Of a DNA stretch of 64,000 nt, positions 44,483 through 52,424 are shown one piece after another. Where the stretch lies: assembly GCF_008727865.1 (NCBI RefSeq), contig NZ_VTWU01000011.1, positions 1 to 64,000 on the forward strand, given 5' to 3'. The DNA comes from Hymenobacter busanensis (GTDB lineage Bacteria > Bacteroidota > Bacteroidia > Cytophagales > Hymenobacteraceae). The translations under genes were made by a program, and so were the position numbers. How positions within the stretch are numbered: the first letter of the stretch is position 1; every line of letters starts with the position of its first letter. The notes under the pieces were generated by a model. It ran no database searches, was not told the origin of the DNA, and saw only the letters and a program-made list of their open reading frames with translations.

Positions 44483-45106
44483 TCATATCAGCGAATCCAG
44501 GCTGCGGCGCGCGTGCGAGGCCGGCCCCAGCTTCTGGAACTCGGTAGGGGTGAGGCCCGTCACTTGCCGAAACTGCCGCGAGAGGTGGGCGGGACTGCTG
44601 TAGCCCAGCTGCTGGGTCACCTCGGCAATACTCAGTTCGCCGTAGCCAATTAGCTCTTTGGCCCGCTCCACCTTTTGGCGGATGATGAACTTCTCGATGG
44701 TAAGACCCTCGGAAGCAGAGAACAAATGGGAAAGATAGTGGTAGTCCTTGCCCAAATGCTCCACCAAGTAATCCGAGTAATTCAGCAGGCGCGGGCCCGG
44801 CGGCGGGTAGTGAATCAGCGCCACCAGCAGGGTTTTGATGCGCTCCACCAGCTGGGCCCGGGGGTCTTCCAGCAAGGCAAACCCGGCATCCAACAACGTC
44901 GCCCGGATGGCCTCCCAGTCCAGGGCCGCCCCGTCGGGCGTGGACACGTCGGCTTCGCCCAGCGCCACGCGGTGCACCTGCAGCCCCAGCGCGCTCAGGT
45001 CCTCGCGCACCACCCGGATGCACTGCGGGCAGACCATGTTCTTGATCAGCAGCCGCTGGCTGCCGGGGGCGGGCAGAATATGGGTAGGGCTCACGTCGTG
45101 GGTCAT
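44483..45106 (-). CDS. AraC-family regulator with N-terminal HMA-like metal domain
   Basis: The 207 aa product combines two domains. Residues about 17-80 look like an HMA (heavy-metal-associated) fold: LLIKNMVCPQCIRVV with CPQC at C26/C29, then VHRVALGEADVS. Residues about 100-200 are an AraC-type double helix-turn-helix, with FIIRQKVERAKELIGYG and SIAEVTQQLGYSSPAHLSRQ. A metal-binding domain attached to AraC suggests a copper/silver sensor that binds Cu(I) directly. It is the third gene of the minus-strand copA-cupredoxin operon, as expected for its regulator. A paralogue at 59250 has lost the second Cys. Confidence 0.85.
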   Translation of the reverse strand: MTHDVSPTHILPAPGSQRLLIKNMVCPQCIRVVREDLSALGLQVHRVALGEADVSTPDGAALDWEAIRATLLDAGFALLEDPRAQLVERIKTLLVALIHYPPPGPRLLNYSDYLVEHLGKDYHYLSHLFSASEGLTIEKFIIRQKVERAKELIGYGELSIAEVTQQLGYSSPAHLSRQFRQVTGLTPTEFQKLGPASHARRSLDSLI

Positions 45107-45124
45107 GGGAATGCCTCCTTATCC

Positions 45125-45502
45125 TTATTTAACGACCAGGCTCCCGCGCAGCATGCCCATCCCGCAGGTAAATTCATACCGCCCCGCTTTTTCGGGCAGC
45201 AGCTCCACCAGGGTGGTCTGAAAAGCCGGCAGGTCGCGGCGGATGCGGAAGTCGGGAATGAGTACCTCTTCCGAGCAGCTGTTTTCCTCGTCGCGGTAGA
45301 AGTTCAGCTGCACGGGCTTGCCGCGCTCCACTTCAATCACGTCCGGCGAGTAGCCGCCCTTCACGGTGATGTCCACTTCCTGCACGCCACTGGAAGAAGA
45401 CACGGCGCTGGCCGTTGGGCGGGCCGAGAAGAAAAAGTACCAGATGACAAAGGCGGCCAAAGCCAGCCCCGTCACGGTTACCAGGATTTCGGTTGTATCC
45501 AT
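45125..45502 (-). CDS. membrane-anchored cupredoxin-like protein
   Basis: The 125 aa product has an N-terminal membrane helix (ILVTVTGLALAAFVIWYFFF) and a cupredoxin domain from about residue 40: VDITVKGGYSPDVIEVERGK, PVQLNFYRDEENSCSEEVLI and YEFTCGMGMLRGSLVVK. Likely copper ligands are C76, C113 and Met 115/117. The form is close to EfeO-type cupredoxins. It probably holds copper at the periplasmic face and passes it to or from CopA, whose gene is six bases upstream in the same operon. The transfer role is inferred. Confidence 0.8.
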   Translation of the reverse strand: MDTTEILVTVTGLALAAFVIWYFFFSARPTASAVSSSSGVQEVDITVKGGYSPDVIEVERGKPVQLNFYRDEENSCSEEVLIPDFRIRRDLPAFQTTLVELLPEKAGRYEFTCGMGMLRGSLVVK

Positions 45503-45508
45503 GGGGAG

Positions 45509-47782
45509 TTACGGTTTAGCCGGGGCAAAGCCCCGCAGGCGCAGCGAGTTCGTCAGCACCGACACCGAGCTCATGGCCATGGCCGCCGCCGCCAGCATGG
45601 GCGAGAGCGTGATGCCAAAGAAAGGGTAGAGCAGGCCGGCGGCTACGGGAATGCCGAGCGTGTTGTAGATGAAGGCGAAAAACAAGTTCTGCTTGATGGT
45701 GCGGATGGTCTGCTTGCTCAGCTCGATGGCCGTCACCACGCCCTGCAGGTCGGAGCGCATTAGGGTGATACCCGCCGCTTCCATGGCCACGTCGGTACCC
45801 GCGCCGATGGCCAGGCCGATATCGGCCTGCGCCAGGGCCGGGGCGTCGTTGATGCCGTCGCCGACCATGGCCACCACCCGGCCCTCGGCCTGCAGCTGCT
45901 TCATTTTTGCGGCCTTGTCCTGGGGCAGCACCTCGGCAAAGTAGCGCTGAATGCCCACCTGCCCGGCCACGTGCGCGGCCGTCTGCGGGTTATCGCCGGT
46001 CATCATCACCACTTCTATGCCCTGCTGCTGCAGGCGCTTAATCGCCGCGGCCGAGGTTTCGCGCACGGTATCGGCCACCGCAATCAGGCCCACGGCCTGG
46101 CCGGCAATGGCCACGTACAGCACGGTTTGCGCTTGGGCGAGCAGCTGTTCGGCCTGGGCACTCAGCTCGGCGGGCAGGGCAATGCCCTCGTCGCTGAGCA
46201 GGCGCCGGTTGCCGATGAGCACGGCCTGCCCATCCACGCTGGCCGCGGCTCCTTTGCCCTCCACGGCCCGGAAGCCCGTAGCCGTCAGCATCGGGGCCGC
46301 CTGCGCGTCGGCGTAGCGCACCACGGCCTCCGCCAGCGGGTGCTCGCTCTGCCGCTCTACGGCGGCCACCACCGGCAGCAGGCGGGCGGCATCCTGCCCG
46401 GCAGCGGGCAGCAGCTCCGTCACGGCGGGCTCCCCGCGGGTGATGGTACCCGTTTTGTCGAGCAGCACGGTGTTCACCTGGTGCGCCTTCTCCAGCGCTT
46501 CGGCGTTGCGGATCAGCACGCCGTGTTCGGCGCCCTTGCCCGTGCTCACCATGATGGCTGTGGGCGTGGCCAGGCCCAGCGCGCAGGGGCAGGCGATGAT
46601 GAGCACCGCCACGAAGTTGACCAGCGCCAGCGGCAAGCGGGCCTCCACCGGCGCCAGGTCAAACCAGAGCACGAACGTCAGGATGGCGATGACGACCACC
46701 GTGGGCACGAAGATGGCGCTGACCTTGTCGGCCAGGCGCTGAATGGGCGCGCGGCTGCCCTGCGCTTCCTCCACCAGCTTGACAATCTGGGCCAGCATGG
46801 TGTCGGCGCCTACTTTGGTGACGTGGAAGCGGAAGGAACCGGTTTTGTTGAGCGTGGCCCCAAACACGTTGTCGCCCGCCTTTTTCTCTACCGGCAGGCT
46901 CTCGCCGGTGAGCATGGCCTCGTCCACGGCCGAGTGGCCTTCCTCGATGATGCCATCGGTAGCTACCTTTTCCCCGGGGCGCACGACCACGAGGTCGCCC
47001 AGCTGCACCTGCTCAATGGGCACATCCACTTCCTGGCCGCCGGGGCGCACCACGCGGGCCGTTTTGGCCTGCAAACCCATCAGGGCCTTGATGGCCGCCG
47101 AGGTCTGGGTTTTGGCCCGCATTTCCAGCACCTTGCCCAGCAAGATAAGGGCAATGATGGTGGCGGTGGTGTCGTAATAGACCTCGGCCGTGAGGCCGCG
47201 GCGCATAAACCAGTTGGGCGCCACGGTGGCCGCCAGGCTGTAGAGGAAGGCGGCCCCGGTGCCCACGGCAATCAGGGTGTCCATGTTGGCCGCCCGGTGC
47301 TTGAAGCCGTTCCAGGCCGAGGTGTAGAACTCGCGCCCGCTGTAGAGCAGCACCGGCAGGGTAAGCCCCAGCAGCGCGTAGTTGAGCCATTGCATGTTCA
47401 CGCGCTGCATCATCGCCGGCCAGAGCATGAGCATGCTCAGCGGCATGATGAGGAGCGCCAAACCAACGGCCACCCAGAAGCGGCGCTTGAGCTTCTGATA
47501 AGCCAGGGCTTTCTGCCGGTCAATCTCCGCCTGGCGCTCGGCGGCGCTGGTGTCCGGAGCGCGCTCGATGACGCCGTAGCCGGCGTTGACCACGGCCTCC
47601 TTGAGGGTGGCCGGCGTTGCCTGGCCGGGCAGGTACTGCACCGTTGCTTGCTCGGTGGCAAAGTTCACCACGGCGCTTTGCACGCCCGGGGTGCGGCTGA
47701 GCGACTTTTGCACAAAGGCCGCGCACGAAGCGCAGGTCATGCCTTCGATGTCGAGAGTGGTGGTTTCGGGAGTGGTAGCCAT
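45509..47782 (-). CDS. copA: Cu(I)-translocating P1B-type ATPase
   Basis: This is the cytoplasmic copper/silver exporter, 757 aa. An N-terminal HMA domain has GMTCASC (C17, C20). Eight membrane helices carry the CPC motif in IACPCALG. The actuator has TGESLP, the phosphorylation site is DKTGTIT, the HP motif is SEHPLAEAV, and the hinge is [11 protein letters not shown]. The C-terminal helix pair has [11 protein letters not shown] and [15 protein letters not shown] with the conserved Met and Ser of copper pumps. The start at 47782 ([15 protein letters not shown]) is chosen because upstream in-frame sequence is Arg-rich and unlike any pump. Confidence 0.95.
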   Translation of the reverse strand: MATTPETTTLDIEGMTCASCAAFVQKSLSRTPGVQSAVVNFATEQATVQYLPGQATPATLKEAVVNAGYGVIERAPDTSAAERQAEIDRQKALAYQKLKRRFWVAVGLALLIMPLSMLMLWPAMMQRVNMQWLNYALLGLTLPVLLYSGREFYTSAWNGFKHRAANMDTLIAVGTGAAFLYSLAATVAPNWFMRRGLTAEVYYDTTATIIALILLGKVLEMRAKTQTSAAIKALMGLQAKTARVVRPGGQEVDVPIEQVQLGDLVVVRPGEKVATDGIIEEGHSAVDEAMLTGESLPVEKKAGDNVFGATLNKTGSFRFHVTKVGADTMLAQIVKLVEEAQGSRAPIQRLADKVSAIFVPTVVVIAILTFVLWFDLAPVEARLPLALVNFVAVLIIACPCALGLATPTAIMVSTGKGAEHGVLIRNAEALEKAHQVNTVLLDKTGTITRGEPAVTELLPAAGQDAARLLPVVAAVERQSEHPLAEAVVRYADAQAAPMLTATGFRAVEGKGAAASVDGQAVLIGNRRLLSDEGIALPAELSAQAEQLLAQAQTVLYVAIAGQAVGLIAVADTVRETSAAAIKRLQQQGIEVVMMTGDNPQTAAHVAGQVGIQRYFAEVLPQDKAAKMKQLQAEGRVVAMVGDGINDAPALAQADIGLAIGAGTDVAMEAAGITLMRSDLQGVVTAIELSKQTIRTIKQNLFFAFIYNTLGIPVAAGLLYPFFGITLSPMLAAAAMAMSSVSVLTNSLRLRGFAPAKP

Positions 47783-47875
47783 AGGTATGGGTCTGCGTTG
47801 CCGGTTTGGCCCGCTGCGGGCCGCAGATGAGCGGGTACCCGTCTGGTTTGATGGCACTACAAAGGAACGACAACG

Positions 47876-47908
47876 CAGGCGCGGGGTTGGTACGGAATCC
47901 CGCGCCTG
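47876..47908 (-). terminator. perfect hairpin after the trypsin-like gene
   Basis: CAGGCGCGGG (47876-47885) and CCCGCGCCTG (47899-47908) form a perfect ten-pair stem with a 13-base loop, 16 bases past the stop of the minus-strand gene ending at 47925. The following minus-strand bases are only moderately T-rich (CGTTGTCGTTCC). It should separate that gene from copA downstream. Confidence 0.55.
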
Positions 47909-47924
47909 AATTGCATAATTTGGC

Positions 47925-48839
47925 TTACCCGGCAGACGTCGTCCGCGCCGCGGCCGCCTGCCGGGCCTGCCCATCCGCTAGCCGCTGCAGGCCCCGGCTC
48001 AGGTTGACTTTCACCGTGGTGGACACGGGAATGTTCAGGCCGAAGCTCTGGCGCATGAACTCCAGCAGCACGGTGGTACGCGTCACCAGCAAGTACTTGC
48101 GCCGGCGCACGGTCAGCTCCTCCGTCACGATGCCCACCAGCTTGCGCTCCTGCGCCGGGTCACCGAGCAGGTAGTTGCCCGTGTCCCAGAGGCCACTGCC
48201 GCTGATGCCCTCCATCTTGGGCCGCCGGTGGGGCGCCGGGTTGGTGACGGAAAGCACGTCGCCGGTGAAGTCGAGCACCAGGTGCGCGGCCGGGTGCAGC
48301 CGGAACCCGGCGTAGTCGAAGTCCTTGGTCCGCTGCACCTGCAGCGGGTAGGGCGCCGTTTTCACGTGCCCGTTGAACGAGCGGGTTGTCGCGGCCGGGA
48401 AGCCCACGGACAAGTACACGTCCGTCAGGTGCCGGGGGCTGGTCGAGAGCTCGGCCAGGGTCAGGAATTGGTAGGCTTCCCGCAGCTGGCCGATTTGGCC
48501 TGCGTCGGTCAGCTCCAGCACCGCCAAGTCAATCTTATCGTCCTGGCGCCGGCCCGGGGGCGGCGGGGAGGTCGTCAGCAGCGTGCCGGCCAGCGTCACT
48601 TCGTGGGGCGGCAGGATAACGAAGGTAGTGTAGGCCTGGCCCGCCAGTACGTGCGCGGCCGTGGCAACGAAATAGCGGTTGTCCACCGTCAGCAACACCC
48701 CACTGCCGCACGCCGCGATGCGGCCTTTGCGGGTGTAGAAGAACTGAATGGTGGAACGAAGTATCGCCGCCGTGGCGATACTCAGGGGTTGAGCTTTTAC
48801 TTCTTGTAAAAGCGATGCAGAAGTAGGCGTTGTAGCCAT
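47925..48839 (-). CDS. trypsin-like serine peptidase domain protein
   Basis: The 304 aa product has the S1/HtrA-like triad: VATAAHVL with the catalytic His, [11 protein letters not shown] with the Asp, and [10 protein letters not shown] with the Ser in GxSGS. No export signal is visible, so the protein may be cytoplasmic, which is unusual for this fold. Such signal-less trypsin-like domains occur in bacterial defence and signalling proteins. It lies immediately upstream of copA in the same direction but is separated by a terminator hairpin, so a copper role is not implied. The C-terminal 60 residues are a basic helical tail. Confidence 0.75.
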   Translation of the reverse strand: MATTPTSASLLQEVKAQPLSIATAAILRSTIQFFYTRKGRIAACGSGVLLTVDNRYFVATAAHVLAGQAYTTFVILPPHEVTLAGTLLTTSPPPPGRRQDDKIDLAVLELTDAGQIGQLREAYQFLTLAELSTSPRHLTDVYLSVGFPAATTRSFNGHVKTAPYPLQVQRTKDFDYAGFRLHPAAHLVLDFTGDVLSVTNPAPHRRPKMEGISGSGLWDTGNYLLGDPAQERKLVGIVTEELTVRRRKYLLVTRTTVLLEFMRQSFGLNIPVSTTVKVNLSRGLQRLADGQARQAAAARTTSAG

Positions 48840-49228
48840 ACGGTAAGGGTGAAAAAAAGAAAGTTATTCGTCCGGGCTGCCGACTACGGGTTGACAGCCG
48901 TTCCTAACATGGAATACGAAATCGGCGCCCCCTTCCCACAAAACGCCCTTACCTTTGCCGCGCAGGGCTGCCCTTTTATCAGGCAGTTACGCCCGGGAAG
49001 CTTATACAATTAGGCTCAGAGCTTGCATAATTTTGCGCTTTTAGCGATTTGGCCACGACCTGGAAGTAAGCCTCAAAAAGCCGCTACGGTCGTTTCCAGC
49101 CTGTTCTTTCGCAAACCAGGGTAGGGCTGCTCCGGCGGAGAGCGGAACCAAGCCGCCCGTTTTGCGGTAGAGAACGAGTCTTGCACTTTCCGAGCAGCTT
49201 CTACTTTTGCAGTTGCTTTTTATCCGTC
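48840..49228. other. divergent intergenic region before the copper export operon
   Basis: The 389-base gap contains the well-formed promoter at 49181-49209 for the plus-strand operon. It also contains another isolated TACCTTTG at 48950-48957 without a spaced upstream TTG, and a minus-strand TAACTTTC close to the trypsin-like gene. No small gene or repeat was seen. Confidence 0.5.
49181..49209 (+). promoter_or_regulatory. Bacteroidetes promoter, TTG-N18-TACTTTTG
   Basis: TTG at 49181-49183 and TACTTTTG at 49202-49209 match both elements of the Bacteroidetes housekeeping promoter with an 18-base spacer, within the normal range. Transcription would begin near 49215, 14 bases before the ATG at 49229. 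It is the best promoter match in the window. Confidence 0.7.
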
Positions 49229-49711
49229 ATGTTCCGTAGCCTGTTCCCTTTTCGACGCTTGCTGGCGACGAGCTTTCTGCTCGTCTTCGTCAACGTGTTC
49301 GTAGGCCAGTGCTGGTGCGCGACGGTCAACGCCAAGGCCCTGGGCCAGCCGGTGCAGGCCCAGGCTACCGCCCCGGAAAAGCCCAGCCACCCTGGCTGCC
49401 ACGGCCACGGCAAACCCGCGGCCAAGCACGACGCCCGCGCCAAGCACCAGCACGGCGCCCCCAGGAAATCCTCGGGCACGCACGACTGCTGCAAGGACAA
49501 GTCGGCCTCGTTGCTCTCGTCGCTGACCGCGCCCGTTGAAAAGCAGCTGTTTTCTCCTGCTCCGGCCCTGCTGCCGGCAGCCACTGATTTCTCCTTCCGG
49601 CCTGCCGCCGGCAAGTGGGATCAAACCCGCGCGGTCATCCTGGTGCCCCGTGAGCACCTGCCGCCCAAGATTCCCGACATCCGGATTTTCATTCAGTCCC
49701 TGACGGTCTGA
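49229..49711 (+). CDS. His/Cys-containing exported protein, first gene of the copper operon
   Basis: The 160 aa product has a signal segment (RLLATSFLLVFVNVFVGQCW) followed by a His/Lys-rich stretch (HPGCHGHGKPAAKHDARAKH, then THDCCKDK) and a C-terminal segment ending in FIQSLTV. The His/Cys content suggests metal binding in the periplasm, but no family was recognised with certainty. It starts 14 bases after the predicted transcription start and precedes the heavy-metal-binding-domain proteins. The ATG at 49229 is chosen over an upstream frame start that precedes the -7 box. Confidence 0.6.
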   Translation: MFRSLFPFRRLLATSFLLVFVNVFVGQCWCATVNAKALGQPVQAQATAPEKPSHPGCHGHGKPAAKHDARAKHQHGAPRKSSGTHDCCKDKSASLLSSLTAPVEKQLFSPAPALLPAATDFSFRPAAGKWDQTRAVILVPREHLPPKIPDIRIFIQSLTV

Positions 49712-49842
49712 TTGGTTTGACGCGCCCAAGGCTCGCCCTGGCATAGCTGTGCTATGTCCGGGGCGGGCCTTGGCGTTTGCGCGTACGCCCCGCTCCGGAG
49801 CGGCCCACCCCACCCTTCTTTCCTGCTTTTACCCGCCCAACC

Positions 49843-49974
49843 ATGAAGAGTTGTTGCGAGCAGGGCAATGCGCCAGCCCCCCGCGGGCCGGGACGTCGCC
49901 TGCTTTCCTACCTGCTCTACGCCGCGCTGGCTGCCGCCCTGGGCTTGGTGCTCTGGCAGCAGCTCCAGGCCTGA
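49843..49974 (+). CDS. 43-residue membrane protein with N-terminal CC
   Basis: A short frame starts MKSCCEQGNAPAPRGPGRRL and continues into one membrane helix (LSYLLYAALAAALGLVLWQ). The N-terminal Cys pair lies before a basic segment, placing it in the cytoplasm under the positive-inside rule. The gene sits between the first gene of the operon and the heavy-metal-binding lipoprotein, so it may be a copper-related microprotein. The only support is its topology and position. Confidence 0.45.
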   Translation: MKSCCEQGNAPAPRGPGRRLLSYLLYAALAAALGLVLWQQLQA

Positions 49975-50031
49975 AGCGCCCGGGACCACCTCCCTGCCGC
50001 CTCCTAACATTCTCACCCTCCAATTTCCTTT

Positions 50032-50991
50032 ATGTACCGCTTTTCTGTTTCCCTGCTGGCCGTGGCCGGTCTGCTTGCTACCGCCAGCTGTTCGTCCGAC
50101 TCCGCGTCAAGCAGCGCTACCAACACCGTTACCACCCCCACGGACGGTCCCAAAGAAGGTACCGCCGCGCACACCGGCGGGCACATCTACTCCTGCCCCA
50201 TGCACCCGGAAGTGACCAGCAACAAAGCCGGGGAGAAGTGCCCCAAGTGCGGCATGAACCTGGAACATACGGACCAGGTAGCCAACGGCAAAACCTACGA
50301 GATGAAGTTCGTGCCGACTCCCGGGGAGTTGATCGCCGGGCAGCTCTCCACCCTCGCCTTCAAGCCCCAGCAGGCCGACAATGACCAAGTCCCGGTGCCG
50401 CTGGACGTCGTGCACGAGAAGAAAATTCACCTGATCATCGTCTCCAAAGACCTGGGGCAGTTTTACCACGAGCACCCTGAGTACACGCCCCAGGGCGACT
50501 ACCGGGTGAAGTACACTTTCCCCAAAGGCGGCGACTACGTACTGTTCCAGGACTACACGCCCACCGGCGCCGGTCACCAGCTGGGCCGCCAGCCCATCAC
50601 GGTCAAGGGCCCGGCCTACGCGCCGGTCAAGTTCAAGAACGACGACATGCAGTGGGAAAAGAACGGCTACAAGGCTTCCCTTTCCTTTGACAAGCCGCTG
50701 ACCGCGGGCCAACTGCTGGGCATGAACATCAACATCACCAAGGACGGGCAGCCCGTGACCGACCTGGATAACTACCTCGGCGCGCTGGGCCACGTGGTCG
50801 TGATCAGCGAAGACACGGAGCAGTACCTGCACGTGCACCCCAACGACCAGGCCGACAAAGGCCCCAACATCGGCTTCAACACCAACTTCGAGAAGCCCGG
50901 CCTCTACCGCGTGTTCCTGCAGTTCAACCACGGTGGGCAGATCCACACCGGCGACTTCACCATCAACATGAAGGGTACGGCGGCCAGCTAA
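50032..50991 (+). CDS. heavy-metal-binding-domain lipoprotein
   Basis: The 319 aa product has a lipoprotein signal with TASC at the lipobox. A heavy-metal-binding domain follows at about 50-80 (YSCPMHPEVTSNKAGEKCPK, then CGMNLE), with a CxMH and CPxCGM pair of metal sites. The remainder is two beta-sandwich regions with many His residues: VHEKKIHLIIVSKDLGQFYH, then EHPEYTP, and LHVHPNDQAD. It would bind copper in the outer envelope. It stands near the start of the copper operon, followed by the DUF305 gene. Confidence 0.82.
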   Translation: MYRFSVSLLAVAGLLATASCSSDSASSSATNTVTTPTDGPKEGTAAHTGGHIYSCPMHPEVTSNKAGEKCPKCGMNLEHTDQVANGKTYEMKFVPTPGELIAGQLSTLAFKPQQADNDQVPVPLDVVHEKKIHLIIVSKDLGQFYHEHPEYTPQGDYRVKYTFPKGGDYVLFQDYTPTGAGHQLGRQPITVKGPAYAPVKFKNDDMQWEKNGYKASLSFDKPLTAGQLLGMNINITKDGQPVTDLDNYLGALGHVVVISEDTEQYLHVHPNDQADKGPNIGFNTNFEKPGLYRVFLQFNHGGQIHTGDFTINMKGTAAS

Positions 50992-51041
50992 GCCGCCCCG
51001 CTCTTCGATTCCTTTTCCAACCCTCAACCAATTCATCACCG

Positions 51042-51764
51042 ATGAAAACCTCCGCATTATTCCTCGCCGCCCTCTGTTCGGGCACCTTGCTGCTGGGCAG
51101 CTGCGACAACAAGCCCGCCGACACGACCGCCACGGAAACCACCACGTCCGAAACGGCATCCACCACCGCGGATACGGCCGGCGACCATTCACACATGGCG
51201 GGCATGGAGCACGGCAGCACGAGCGGCGGCTCGCCGATGATGGGCGCCATGAACGACATGATGGCCAAAATGCACGCCATGCAACCCAAGGGCAACACCG
51301 ACCATGATTTCGCCCACCACATGATCGAGCACCACCGCGGTGCCGTGGCCATGGCTGACATCGAGCTGCGCGACGGTAAGGATGCCACGCTGCGCGAGAT
51401 GGCCGAGAAAATCAAGGCGGATCAGCAAAAGGAAATCGCCGAGATGGAGCCCATTGCCGAGCGCCTCGACGCGGCGCCCACGAACTACAAGCCCCAAGAC
51501 CCCAACGACCCCTTCACCAGCAAGATGAAGGCCTCTATGGACGGCATGATGCAGAACATGCCCAAGGAAACGGGCAACGTGGATCAGGACTTCGTCGGCA
51601 TGATGATTCCGCACCACCAGAGCGCCGTGGACATGGCTAAGGCCGAAGTGGCCCACGGCCGGGACACCAAGCTCAAGGAAATGGCGCAGAAGATGATTGA
51701 CGCGCAGCAGAAAGAGATCCAGCAGTTCAAGGACTGGCAGGCCAAAAACGGCACCCAGAAATAA
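51042..51764 (+). CDS. DUF305 lipoprotein with two DUF305-like repeats
   Basis: The 240 aa product has a lipoprotein signal (LLLGSC) and a Met/His-rich linker (MAGMEHGSTSGGSPMMGAMN). Two copies of a helical module follow: DHDFAHHMIEHHRGAVAMAD... and DQDFVGMMIPHHQSAVDMAK.... The MIxHHxxAVxMA motif is the DUF305 signature, proposed to bind copper or a similar metal. The repeat unit is about 110 residues. Function is unproven; it is regularly found in copper-resistance clusters. Confidence 0.88.
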   Translation: MKTSALFLAALCSGTLLLGSCDNKPADTTATETTTSETASTTADTAGDHSHMAGMEHGSTSGGSPMMGAMNDMMAKMHAMQPKGNTDHDFAHHMIEHHRGAVAMADIELRDGKDATLREMAEKIKADQQKEIAEMEPIAERLDAAPTNYKPQDPNDPFTSKMKASMDGMMQNMPKETGNVDQDFVGMMIPHHQSAVDMAKAEVAHGRDTKLKEMAQKMIDAQQKEIQQFKDWQAKNGTQK

Positions 51765-51791
51765 CCCTTTCTTTTCTCCAACCCCCTTTTT

Positions 51792-52322
51792 ATGAAGTTT
51801 TCTGATTTCCTGCTGGCCAGTGCCCTCCTGCTGGCTCCTCTCTCCCTTTCGGCCCAGCACGGCCACGGCCAAGGCCACAACGCCGCCGGCGAAACCCACG
51901 CCCACAAAGCCCCGCACGGTGGGATTGTGCGCACGGCCGGCAAGTACCACGTGGAGCTCGTGCTGGCCGGCTCGCAGATGACCGTGTACCTGCTTGACGG
52001 CAAGGAGCAGACGCTGGCCAACAAAGGCCTGACCGGCACGGCCATGGTGCTGCAGGGCGGCAAGACAACCTCGGTGGCCCTGGCCGCCTTCGGCGACAAC
52101 CAGTTGCAGGGCGCGCTGCCCGCCGGTGCCACCCCGACCACGGCCATCATTACCCTGCGCCGGGGCAGCGAAACCATCAGCGCCCGTTTTGACAAGCTGG
52201 CCAGCACCAGCGCCAAGGCCAAAGTCACCAGCTACGCCTGCCCGATGAGCTGCAAGGACAGCGCCAGCCAGAAGCCCGGCAGCTGCCCCAAGTGCGGCAT
52301 GGCCCTGGTCAAAAAAGCCTAG
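51792..52322 (+). CDS. exported protein with C-terminal heavy-metal-binding domain
   Basis: The 176 aa product has a signal peptide (LLASALLLAPLSLSA) and a His-rich N-terminus (QHGHGQGHN, HAHKAPHGG). A beta domain with VELVLAGSQMTVYLLDGKEQ follows. A C-terminal heavy-metal-binding motif reads YACPMSCKDSASQKPGSCPK, then CGMAL. Here the CPMH seen at 50180-50260 is replaced by CPMSC, adding one more Cys. It likely binds copper or silver in the periplasm next to the efflux channel genes. Confidence 0.78.
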   Translation: MKFSDFLLASALLLAPLSLSAQHGHGQGHNAAGETHAHKAPHGGIVRTAGKYHVELVLAGSQMTVYLLDGKEQTLANKGLTGTAMVLQGGKTTSVALAAFGDNQLQGALPAGATPTTAIITLRRGSETISARFDKLASTSAKAKVTSYACPMSCKDSASQKPGSCPKCGMALVKKA

Positions 52323-52424
52323 CTGCCCCGCCGTTTGTGGGTCACCCCGTACGGCGGCTCACCGCCCTAGCCCACTCGCTGCAGCCGCAGCGGGTGGGCA
52401 CTGGGTGAACCTGATTTTGCTTGT

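Noticed and set aside
45971-47830. Long plus-strand reading frame opposite copA
   Set aside because: Antisense to a pump with every P-type ATPase motif; composition is His/Gly/Gln-rich shadow.
48950-48957. Isolated TACCTTTG as a promoter
   Set aside because: Perfect -7 box, but no spaced TTG upstream and no start codon in a suitable place downstream.
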